The notes beneath the pieces were generated by a model. It was not told where the DNA came from and did no database searches. It worked only from the letters and a program-made list of their open reading frames with translations. A DNA stretch of 64,000 bases from Trametes villosa. Lineage: Eukaryota; Basidiomycota; Agaricomycetes; Polyporales; Polyporaceae. Made by a program: the position numbers and the translations under genes. The stretch spans positions 434,001-498,000 of the forward strand of contig PUDQ02000032.1 in the NCBI GenBank assembly GCA_002964805.2. Direction: 5' to 3'. This document shows, one piece after another, positions 55,770 through 64,000 of the stretch; position 1 is the stretch's first letter; every line of letters starts with the position of its first letter.

Positions 55770-56456
55770 ATGCCCCGCAACGCAGACAAGATTGGTGCGT
55801 CTCTTGCTTACTTCGACTACGGGAAAACATAGTGCTCACTGCGCGCCTCAATATAGGCTCCTTGCTGTTCTGCCCCGATTGCGGCACCTTGCTCAATCTG
55901 CCGCAGGACGGCCAATTCCAGGTCACTTGCGAGCAGTGCGGCCATGTCGAGCCTGCAAGCTGTCCGTCCCTGCCCTGTTCTCGCGTTCCTCTCGCGTGCT
56001 GACATGCGCCCATATTACGCGCAGCTTACGAGAACATCGAGATCGTGACCAAGTCCCACCCAGACGCCTTCCCCTCCGCCCTCAGACAGAAGCGGAAGAC
56101 GCAGACGAAGGAGCACGCCGTAAACGAGGACCTGCTCAAGGTACGTGCCCACCTGCCACCACGGGGAAAGGTGCACTTATCAAGCCTGTGGCATAGGTGA
56201 CGGAGAAGTGCCCGGAGTGCGGACACATGGAGGCGTATTCCAAGGAGGCACAGGTGCGTCTTGCGTCGCTTCCACTCGTGCCCCCGCCAAACTGAGTTTC
56301 CTCGCCCACAGCTGCGGAGCGCAGACGAGGGCTCGACCATCTTCTACACCGTACGTGGCCCCTTCTCCATCTCCTTCTCCATCTCCGCCTGCGTGTCCAG
56401 ACTCACCTCCCACCCAGTGCGTCAAATGCAAGTTCGGCTGGCGCGTCAACAACTAG
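55770..56456 (+). CDS. RPA12: RNA polymerase I subunit RPA12
   Basis: The small zinc-ribbon subunit of RNA polymerase I, needed for transcript cleavage and termination of rRNA synthesis. Six exons fit: 55770-55794, 55857-55961, 56025-56140, 56197-56253, 56312-56350 and 56418-56456, giving 126 aa, the usual length. The N-terminal ribbon is LLFCPDCGTLLNLPQDGQFQ then VTCEQCGHVEPASS. The C-terminal TFIIS-like ribbon is VTEKCPECGHMEAYSKEAQL then RSADEGSTIFYTCVKCKFGW. The acidic Asp-Glu of the TFIIS-type hairpin (SADEG) is present. All eight cysteines are there. The first exon, only 25 nt, encodes MPRNADKI. Confidence 0.94.
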
Positions 56457-56541
56457 CGTGCGTGTGCGCTGCGTGGTCTTATTCTTATCGCGCGCGGTGC
56501 GTCCGGCCGGCTGCGGGCGCAGCAGAGGGGGAATGGGATTG

Positions 56542-56905
56542 CTACACGTAGACACCGGCGGTGCAGAACATGGCCACGACGCCGAACCCGCCGAGAAGGG
56601 ACGCGGTGGACGCGACGGCGACCTCGCGCGCCGGGATCTTGTCCTTCGGGAGGCTGTGGGGTGGAAGCATGAGCATGCGGGCAGAGCGAGATATGCTGGG
56701 GGTGGACTGACGTGGAGAAGTAGAAGCCGAGGGCGAAGGTGGCGCCGAGGAGGATGAAGGCGATGTACGGGAGGACGGCGACGGGGATGTAAGGAGAGAA
56801 GGGCGGCGTGGCCTTGTGCAGCGCCTGTAGCAGTAGAGAGTGTCAGCGTACGAAATCACAAGGAATGAGAGGAGAGCGTGCCTGCACGGTCGCGTAGTCG
56901 GACAT
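56542..56905 (-). CDS. OST5: Oligosaccharyltransferase subunit OST5 / TMEM258
   Basis: A small two-helix subunit of the ER oligosaccharyltransferase that N-glycosylates proteins. About 82 aa in three exons: MSDYAT (VQ), then ALHKATPPFSPYIPVAVLPY with IAFILLGATFALGFYFST, then LPKDKIPAREVAVASTASLL with GGFGVVAMFCTAGVYV. Two membrane segments, and the ending LLGGFGVVAMFCTAGVYV, match the TMEM258 pattern (SLFMGFGVLFLLLWVGIYV in animals). The first intron could use GC-AG (cag|gcacgc) or an in-frame GT six bases earlier; both keep the frame. It is convergent with RPA12, with only 85 bp between stops. Confidence 0.88.
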
Positions 56906-57177
56906 GGCTGGAGTGGAGGAGTCTGTGGCTGCGGGCTGGATGAGGAGGAGACCGGCCAGTCTGACGTACTCGTGGCACCGACAAACACGCGTCATCAAAG
57001 CCCATATCAACCCGGCTCGCCCCTCCCATCCTCCTCCCTCCTCTCTACCACTACCCCCCCGCCCCGTAACGTACTCCACCACGCACACGACCCCCTAGAC
57101 GACCAAGGTGCGTCCCCCGTCCTCGCCGCCTGCCTGCGTGGCGAGCACGGCGCTCACGGCAGCCCGCCACCTGTCAG

Positions 57178-57923
57178 ATGTCCGCAACCCAAAAAGTGCA
57201 GCAACACCCCGCCTTCATCCAGGCCCAGGACAAGGCGAACTACTACGTCAACCAGCTCGACAAGGAGGTATGTGCCGTACGCTTACGGCGTTCTCAGTGC
57301 CCCTGCAGGGCGTGCACTGCGCCGGTCGCATGATTTTCGCTAATCACGCGACACGTCTGCCAGCTCTCCAAGTACCCGCTCCTCAACACCTTCGAGCAGC
57401 GCACGCAGATCCCGAAGAGCTATGCCTTCCTCGGCACCGCCGTCCTCGTCGCCGTCCTGCACAGCGTGAACGCGTTCGCCTCGCCCGTCTCCAACCTCGT
57501 CGGCTGGGCGCTCCCCGCCTTCCTCTCCGTCCGCGCGCTCGAGAGCCCGGGCAACCAGGACGACGTGCAGTGGCTCACGTACTGGATCGTCTTCGGCTTC
57601 TTCAACTTCCTCGAGTCCTTCGCCCTCCGCCTCGTCCTCTACTACTTCCCCTGGTACTTCGCCTTCAAGAGCGCCTTCATCCTCTGGCTCCAGCTCCCGC
57701 AGTTCCGCGTACGTCCCGGCGCCTCTTCGCGCCTCGTGTGCGTGCGTCATGATCGTGCTGACGTCGTCTCTCACTTCTCCAGGGCGCGCAAACGCTCTAC
57801 GGCACCGTCGTCCGCCCCATCTTCGTCAACGTGCACGGCAAGGCGAGCTCGCTCGCGCCGACCCAGCACGAGCCCACCGTCACCGCCGACGGCCTCCGCG
57901 AGCGCGTCGCGTCCGCCGAGTAA
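57178..57923 (+). CDS. YOP1: ER-shaping reticulon-like protein YOP1 (REEP5/DP1/TB2 family)
   Basis: A hairpin membrane protein that bends tubular ER with reticulons. Three exons fit: 57178-57267, 57364-57708 and 57783-57923, giving 191 aa. It begins MSATQKVQQHPAFIQAQDKA. The TB2/DP1 domain has TFEQRTQIPKSYAFLGTAVL, VSNLVGWALPAFLSVRALES, DDVQWLTYWIVFGFFNFLES and LVLYYFPWYFAFKSAFILWL, then RPIFVNVHGKASSL. The amphipathic C-terminal part ends RERVASAE. The ATG directly follows ctgtcag, and a donor ccaag|gtgcgt lies 70 bp upstream, so a 5' UTR intron probably ends exactly at the start codon. Confidence 0.94.
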
Positions 57924-58363
57924 ACGGCGCGCACCTATCCTGCGCGCCGTGCGCTCTGCGTGCGAAGCTCGCGCCTTGCTTGGGTACCGGGTCTTGCATG
58001 TCGTCCGCCGGACAAGCGTCCCCTAATATGGCCTCTCCCTCTCTCGCTCTCCCCCACATTCTCCCGCTAGCACGGCTCGCGTACGGTACATACTGTAGTT
58101 GTACGGGGCGCTGCTGGTCTGCTCCGAAGAACTTTTCGCGCTGTTGATGATTCTACCTTACGACTTTATACATTCGCACATTGATGTAACCCCTGCTATC
58201 TCGCTGGCAATGAACGTTGAACGGTGATATGCTAATACTGCTGCTCTGTGTCTCGGTCTGGGCCGGGGCGAGAGGGGTGTCTCAGAATGATCTGCAAGCG
58301 GGTTCCAAGGGTCTATCGGTAAACAGCCAATTCGATGGGCTGCTTTACCGACGTTGCGGCATA
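57924..58363. other. YOP1 3' flank, no gene seen
   Basis: No feature beyond the probable YOP1 3' UTR. Confidence 0.45.
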
Positions 58364-58786
58364 CAGCGGAATTCATATCGATAGACCGTTATGATTTCTT
58401 GCTGCTCAGGGATCCTTGGAGCTAAGCAGCCCGATTTAGTAGGTTAAGCCACCCCGCACCACGGTGCACCACGAACTCGCAGCTCTCGCCAGCGTTTGCT
58501 GTGGCAGTCGGGCAGGGTTGGCACCCTCGATCGGGTGAGTTCGCTGCTCGCGCCCCGCGTAAACTGCCATAAGGCCACTGCTTCCTGCTGAGGAGGGCGC
58601 GAGGGAGTGCTACGAGATACCTGCGCGCTCAGTAACCTGACTTGCCCTTGCTTCCGGGCACAAGCAGCGAGCACTGTCTGGCCAGTATTCGCGGTACGGC
58701 GTGGCACGTGGGGGCAGGGCGCTCGGGTGCTCCAAGCTCCATGAGCAGCGTAAAATCCGAACGGTCTATCGATATGAATTCCGCTG
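58364..58786. mobile_element. TA-flanked MITE (423 bp) with CAGCGGAATTCATATCG termini
   Basis: It begins CAGCGGAATTCATATCGAT and ends ATCGATATGAATTCCGCTG. The TIR of 27 bp is perfect and extends imperfectly (ctgctcagggatcc against the ccatgagcagc side) to about 75 bp. TA lies on both sides (58362-58363 and 58787-58788). It is non-coding. Structure and target match Tc1/mariner or pogo MITEs, as does 15966-16662, but the TIR sequence is different, so it is another family. This is the only transposon seen in the right-hand gene-dense part. Confidence 0.9.
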
Positions 58787-59748
58787 TAACAACGCTGCAT
58801 CGCACCAACGTCACGTTAGATAGCGGCTTATCTGCACAGCTGGCTGCTTCCAAGTCGGTAGGATATTCAACGACCCGAGATGAAGAGGTCGAGGGCGTGG
58901 CCGAAAGCACCAACTCCTCTACCAAACTCGTCAAACTCGATAGGGCAACGCAGGCCGCGTAAGGACTAGCAGACCTGACACAGATAGGAGACGACGCCGC
59001 GCTCAGCGCTGCCAGAATCGTTCCTACGCAAGGCCTCGTACGCCGAGTGGCTGGCGCGAGCACGAGCGCGGCGGATGCCGTATGCGCGGGGACTTGTGCT
59101 TTCGTGCGACGGTGGCGGAGCGCGAAGACGCCGCCACGGACGCGCCCGGAGGCTGGAATGCTTGGCCTCGAGGCCGTCGCGGACTGGAGTGAGCGCGCGG
59201 GGCCAGCTGCACCGGTCACGCGCGTGTATGCGCTCGAGCCGGAGAGTCATAACGCGAGAAGCTCTCGAGTCTCGACGGAGAGGAGAGGAGGGCGGACGCG
59301 GGCTCGGGGGTGCCTGATCTCGATTGGGGCTCGGAGGGCAGGGAGCGGTGTTTTCTGATGCGATGGGACAGGATGGGCTCTCCGAGGGGGCGTCTGCGTC
59401 CGGGGGGAGGCGAGACAGGCGACTGCGAGGAGGAGCGAGAGGCCGCTAGCGTGAGTCTCCTGATCCTCCAGCGCTGATCATCGCCCGCCCCCTCAGCCAA
59501 TACATATATTCTATTCAGCGCGAGCCGGGCCTGCGCTTCGCTTCTCCCCCGCACTTCTCAGCCCTCCTCCCCCACACGCTCTCCCTCGGCGGCGCGCGAC
59601 GCGTCCGGCCAGCGTCCCTCGTTCCCCCTTCACCGCTTTCTGACGACCCTTTCTACGAGCACTTTGCACTGCATTCCCGACTGAGACGCGCGCAACGCGC
59701 ACTGCGAGCACTTACAACAGGGAAAGAACACGGGCACGACGCGACAGG
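58787..59748. promoter_or_regulatory. Upstream region of the UNC-93-like gene
   Basis: GC-rich, with purine runs near 59270-59450 and a tacatatattctattcag TATA-like stretch near 59500. ORFs in several frames look random. Confidence 0.45.
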
Positions 59749-61911
59749 ATGTTCGACCGCGCGCGGCGCGAGAAGGAGCCCGGCGAGCTGTACGCGATGT
59801 CGCAGAGCGCGTCGGGCAGCGGCGAGAGCAGCCGTGTCGGCGCGCACGACCCCTACCACAACGCGTACCACGGCGACCCTCAGAGCGAGTCGCAGCACGG
59901 CGAGGACAGCCGGAGCGCGATCCACTCGCTCGACACGCACCCGCAGTACCGCGGCTTCAAGGGCGTGTACTACAACCCGGTCGTGCAGGTCTTCTTCCTC
60001 GGCTTCGTGTGCTTCATGGGCCCCGGCCTCTTCAATGCGCTCACCGGCCTGGGCGGCGGGGGCCAGCTCGACTCGACGACGAACTCGAACGCGAACTCGG
60101 CGCTCTATGCCACCTTCGCGGTCGCGGCCTTCTTTGCCGGGTCCGTCCTCTCCTCAGAGTTAGAGTTTGGGTGGACTGACGGGCGGGAACAGATCGATCA
60201 ACAATGTCCTAGGCTCGCGCCTCACGCTTCTCCTCGGCTCAACAGGCTACGCCCTCTACATCGGCTCGTACCTGCAAGTACCTCTGTATGTCCTATACGC
60301 AGGCACTAACACAGACACCGCAGGGCATACAACATCCACCCGGACGCGGGCGGGTTCGTCATCGGCGCAGGCGTCGTCCTCGGCATCTGCGCCGGCCTCC
60401 TCTGGACCGCCCAGGGCTCGCTCATGCTCGCCTACCCGACCGAGGACCAGAAGGGGATGTTCATCGGCATCTTCTGGTCCATCTTCAACCTCGGCGGCGT
60501 CGTCGGCGCCGCCGTCTCCCTCGGCAACAACTTTGACAACACCGTGCGTACCACCCCTTGCCTCCCCGCGCCTCGCCCGGCCGCGCTCACACTCGTTGCC
60601 GCCCGCAGTCCAACTCCGGTGAGCCCAGCGCGAACCTTGTCTTCCCGCCTGTGAATGTCGAGTGCTTAACGGGCTCCGTGCGTGTCCCGGCGCAGTCTCC
60701 AACGGCACATACGTATGCACCGCCCGCTCTCCTGCCGCCCATGACAGAAACACTGATGCAATGCTCCGCTGCAGATTGGTTTCCTTGTTCTCACAGGCAT
60801 CGGCGTCCTCATCCCCCTTCTCATGGCTGACCCCCGCAAGATGATCCGCTCGGACGGCTCACGCGTCATCACCCCGCGCCATCCGTCCTGGCGGACGGAG
60901 TTCTACGGGCTATGGTACACGCTCCGCACAGACCCGTGGATCGTCCTCCTCTTCCCCATGTTCTTCGCCAGCAACTGGTTCTACACCTGGCGTAAGTCTT
61001 GCCTGGTGAAACTGCAGAATCGCGAGAGCTGAACACTTGGTGTGCAGAATTCAGCGACTACAACGGCGCGCTCTTCACCATCCGCGCTCGCGCGCTCAAC
61101 AACCTCGTCTACTGGCTCTCCCAGATCGTCGGCTCCGTCAGCATCGGCTTCCTCCTCGACCAGCGCAGCCTCTCCCGCCGCTTCCGCGCCTTCTCCGGCT
61201 GGTGCGTGCTCATGTTCATGGTCTTCGTCGTCCACATCTGGGCCTACTTCTACCAACGGTGCGTCTCCCCCTCTGTTCTTCTCTCCTCTCCTCACCCCTC
61301 ACCCGTTGACTAACCTCGCCCATGAACATAGGGAGTACACGCGGGACACGATCAGCAACAAGATCGACATCCACGAGCGGCCCTACGTCGCCCGCCTCTG
61401 GTTCTACATCTTCTGCGGCCTCCTCGACGCGATGTGGCAGACGACCGCGTACTGGTTCATGGGCGCGATGTCCAACGACCCCGCGAAGCTCGCCAACTTC
61501 TCCGGCTTCTGTGCGTGTGCCTTAATCTCCCCTTCCTCTCTGTCTGCGCACCCGCTGACCTTCCCCGCGCTCATATGACCGTCCTCTTTCATCGAACGCC
61601 GTGCTCTGTACCCGCCACCTTCCTGGACGCCGCGGCCTGGACTCTGGACGCGCAGACAAGTCGCTGCAGAGCGCAGGCGCCGCGGGCATCTGGCGCGCAG
61701 ACGCCGTCAAGCTCCCGTCAGTCCCCTCCCCTCCCGCCTTCTCGCCTTCTCGCCTTCGCATGCGCGCAGCTGACCCGGGGTGACGCGATGCAGGTTCATG
61801 AACATCTTCATCTCGACGTGGGTGCTGCTCGTCGCGGGCCTCGTGTTCGCGCTCCCGATGATCCACATGCGCGTGAAGGAGACGACGGACGAGGCGGATG
61901 ACACGTTGTGA
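59749..61911 (+). CDS. UNC-93-like major facilitator membrane protein
   Basis: A member of the UNC-93 / DUF895 branch of the major facilitator superfamily; substrates are unknown in fungi. The start MFDRARREKEPGELYAMSQS gives an 80-residue hydrophilic N-terminus. Membrane segments follow over about eight or nine exons: VVQVFFLGFVCFMGPGLFNA, LTGLGGGGQLDSTTNSNANS with ALYATFAVAAFFAG, LLLGSTGYALYIGSYL, GAGVVLGICAGLLWTAQGSL, FIGIFWSIFNLGGVVGAAVS, GFLVLTGIGVLIPLLMADPR, LVYWLSQIVGSVSIGFLLDQ, FSGWCVLMFMVFVVHIWAYF and WVLLVAGLVFALPMIHMRVK. The GLLWTAQGSLMLAYPTEDQK block is the family signature. The frame ends DEADDTL with TGA at 61909-61911; that TGA overlaps a good donor gtgagt, so a further exon is possible. 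Confidence 0.9.
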
Positions 61912-64000
61912 GTCTCTTTCCTGCTCGAATTTCGCGACCCGATTCTGCTGTCTCGTACGAGCCGCTATCGTGGTGCTATCTGCCTCGTTTCGGCACCCGT
62001 AGTGGTGGCTCTGAAGATCCCTGGGCGACCGCACCCACCTTATCCCTTATCTAAGTTATCGCTGGCCCTTCGAGGTGTTTCACCTTCTATCTCCCTTCCC
62101 GACACCCCGACACCTCGATATCATCCTCTCCTGAACGTGCTCTGTTTGCCGAATCGCCCGCTGACCCTATCTCCTCCCTTTTCAGCGCATACATTGCCGA
62201 GCCGAGACGAAGAGAAGAGGAAAAGCATCGGCCGTCACATCCACATCGCGCCGCTACCGCATGAGGACGCCTTTCCCTCAGAGGCAGACAGCTGCGGCCT
62301 GTCCTCTGACTCTTCCGTTCCCTCTGTGTCCACACGGAGCGCGCAAGATCCTCAACCTCGCCGCCATTGCCAGAGCCCCTCTTACAGTCGCATCCTGCGC
62401 AACGCCCTCCATCTTGCACGATACCGCCGGCGCCAGGCTCCCAACTTTCAAATCCCGTGCTTCAACCCTCGCACCCCGTCCGCTCGCTATCCAGTGCTCT
62501 GTTATCCCGTTGTTGTACATTCACCGTTGCACATCTTGGAACCCCCGCTCCGCACTGCGCCGATCTCTCTCGAAGATATACCAGCGGCGGGGTTGTACTA
62601 TATCACGACCGTCATGCCCTGCTTCGCATACCCTATCCCTCCCCTCCTGTGTCGCCCTCCCTGCTTTGTCCACCGCTCCCGCGCCCCTTCGTACGCTACA
62701 CGAAGCCTTCTCCCTCCGCTCCGCCACAACACCTCCCACACTCTGCACCCGTCGAACCTCTCTTCCAGAAGCGGCGTTACACCGCCCTTCCAACCGCACG
62801 CCGGCCACACGACGGCCACCTCCGGGCCCGATCGCGCTCGGGCTGTCACCGTCGCGCCCAAACCGCCACCCGCTGCGGTCTGCGCCCGGTGCCGCTGCCT
62901 GTCAACGTCAAGCAGTGCAGGCGGCGGCGCTCGCGGGTCCGAATACGGGCACGCGACCGCCACGCCGCAAATTCCTCGCAATACCGCCGCTACCCGGTCC
63001 CGGCGCTGCAGTCCATGGGGAAAGGGGGACCAGATCGACGCGTGCAGGTTGGCGCACTGCTCGACCGCGAGGGGTGCCTGGATGGTGGGTACCTTGGGCT
63101 TGGGTTGTCCGGGTCGGGGAGGGAGGGTCGGCGCATCAGACGTACGTAGGTTGTAGTTTGTCGATCGCATCGCTCGTCCGTTTACATGTTACATAGTCGT
63201 TGGGGCTGCCCTGGAGGGGTGCGTTGTACGTATACGCGACTACCTTACTGTGTAGTATAATATCATCGTCGTGTTTGGACTAGCGGGTAGATCGAAGCGT
63301 GCTCAAAGCAGTTGCAGGTTCCGCTACTGTCTACACCATCAAGCAAAACAATTTGCTAGGCCACAAAGAGCAGTTTTCTGAGGAAAGAGGCCGGTATCAT
63401 CGCATTATTGCCATTTGACACAAAATGCACATCACCGTTTGGGTGCACGTCCATCTCGTCAGGCAGATCACCGCAAAACCGCAACATCTGCTCACCCTCC
63501 CCGCTTTTTGTTCTCCTACCGTCGTCAGCAACAACGCTACATTGCTCCAGTGACCCTGATCTTGCGAGTTGCTGGCACAGGTGATGGTGGCGGTCCGGAC
63601 GCGAGAGACGATCAGGGCTCCTGTTCTTCTGGACTGCTCGCTTGGAGTTTCTGCGCTTCTAGCACGGCGGTTTCATTTTGGGGTACCTGACACCGGAGGT
63701 GTAACAACGCTCTTGAGAATATTCTGTGGGACGTCAGCTGTAATCGGGGCTGGACTCGGGGATTCTGTGGAAGTTGGGTGGCATCATCTGGTCGGATTCC
63801 ACCGGAAGTTCAAGGCGCAAGAAGGTGTCCGAGATGGGGAAGACAAGGTGGGCAGTAATGCTAAAAGAGCGACTGGGTGGAATTACTGTAAGTATGGTTA
63901 CACAGATAGCGATACAACGATACATAGCCGGAACATCCGCGAAAACGACCCGAAACACCACCGTACGCGCCGAGGGCCATCAAGCATACTGCACAAACAT
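61912..64000. other. 2.1 kb without a recognisable gene
   Basis: From 62000 to 63200 three plus-strand frames and two minus-strand frames are open together for 260-384 codons. They are rich in Pro, Ser, Arg and Thr, which is what pyrimidine-rich GC DNA gives by chance; I do not call a gene. From 63200 to 64000 composition is closer to neutral. A 75-codon minus-strand ORF (63734-63961) with a hydrophobic start (MYRCIAICVTILTVIP) could be an exon of a gene beyond the edge, but nothing supports it. Confidence 0.45.

Noticed and set aside
62002..63196. Long overlapping ORFs (up to 384 codons) in several frames
   Set aside because: Five frames are open at once, composition is Pro/Ser/Arg/Thr, and no motif or splice pattern is seen. 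This is typical of pyrimidine-rich GC DNA and not of a gene.

Overview
The window looks like nuclear DNA of a basidiomycete fungus of the class Agaricomycetes, possibly a polypore (order uncertain). Genes are compact and GC-rich, with many 50-65 nt GT..AG introns. The gene set is fungal: velvet regulator, HET-domain protein, THP3, PSD1, OST5, RPA12. A branched-chain 2-oxoacid dehydrogenase E2 excludes budding yeasts. The cytoplasmic dynein heavy chain is split into separate genes, as reported for Agaricomycetes and Ustilago. Exon coordinates below were read by eye from splice signals and protein conservation.

Layout. 1-12 kb: dynein intermediate chain (-, runs off the left edge), tRNA-splicing endonuclease SEN2 (+), a THP3/SAC3-type protein (-), cytochrome c1 (-), a small CYSTM protein (-), TIM23 (+) and a velvet-domain regulator (+). 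12-35 kb: an AT-rich transposon island with almost no host genes. It holds two Ty3/Gypsy solo LTRs with 5-bp target duplications, nested small LTRs, a TA-flanked MITE, a large inverted duplication around a dead PIF/Harbinger transposase, a 5'-truncated Gypsy chromovirus with its 3' LTR, a TIR element with a tRNA-like B box, and a fold-back repeat. 35-62 kb: gene-dense again. Dbf2/Sid2-type kinase (+), dynein heavy-chain tail gene (-), BCKDH E2 (+), CNNM/Mam3 transporter (-), TRM2 (+), PSD1 (-), HET protein (-), LTA4H-type aminopeptidase (-), RPA12 (+), OST5 (-), YOP1 (+) and an UNC-93-like transporter (+). 62-64 kb: no recognisable gene.

The genes are mostly housekeeping and are not one pathway. 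There are thematic links: the dynein intermediate chain and the heavy-chain tail it binds are both here; cytochrome c1, TIM23, PSD1 and BCKDH E2 are mitochondrial; OST5 and YOP1 are ER membrane proteins.

The most noteworthy observations are: (1) a -1 frameshift signal in the Gypsy element, with heptamer A AAA AAC, a 5-nt spacer and an H-type pseudoknot; (2) an intact, spliced, antisense 485-codon gene with a cysteine cluster inside the same, otherwise decayed element; (3) a predicted 3-nt exon in the CNNM gene that supplies one conserved Glu; (4) perfect hairpins at the same place in both arms of the large inverted duplication, with different but self-complementary stems; and (5) a dynein heavy chain that ends exactly where the tail meets the linker.
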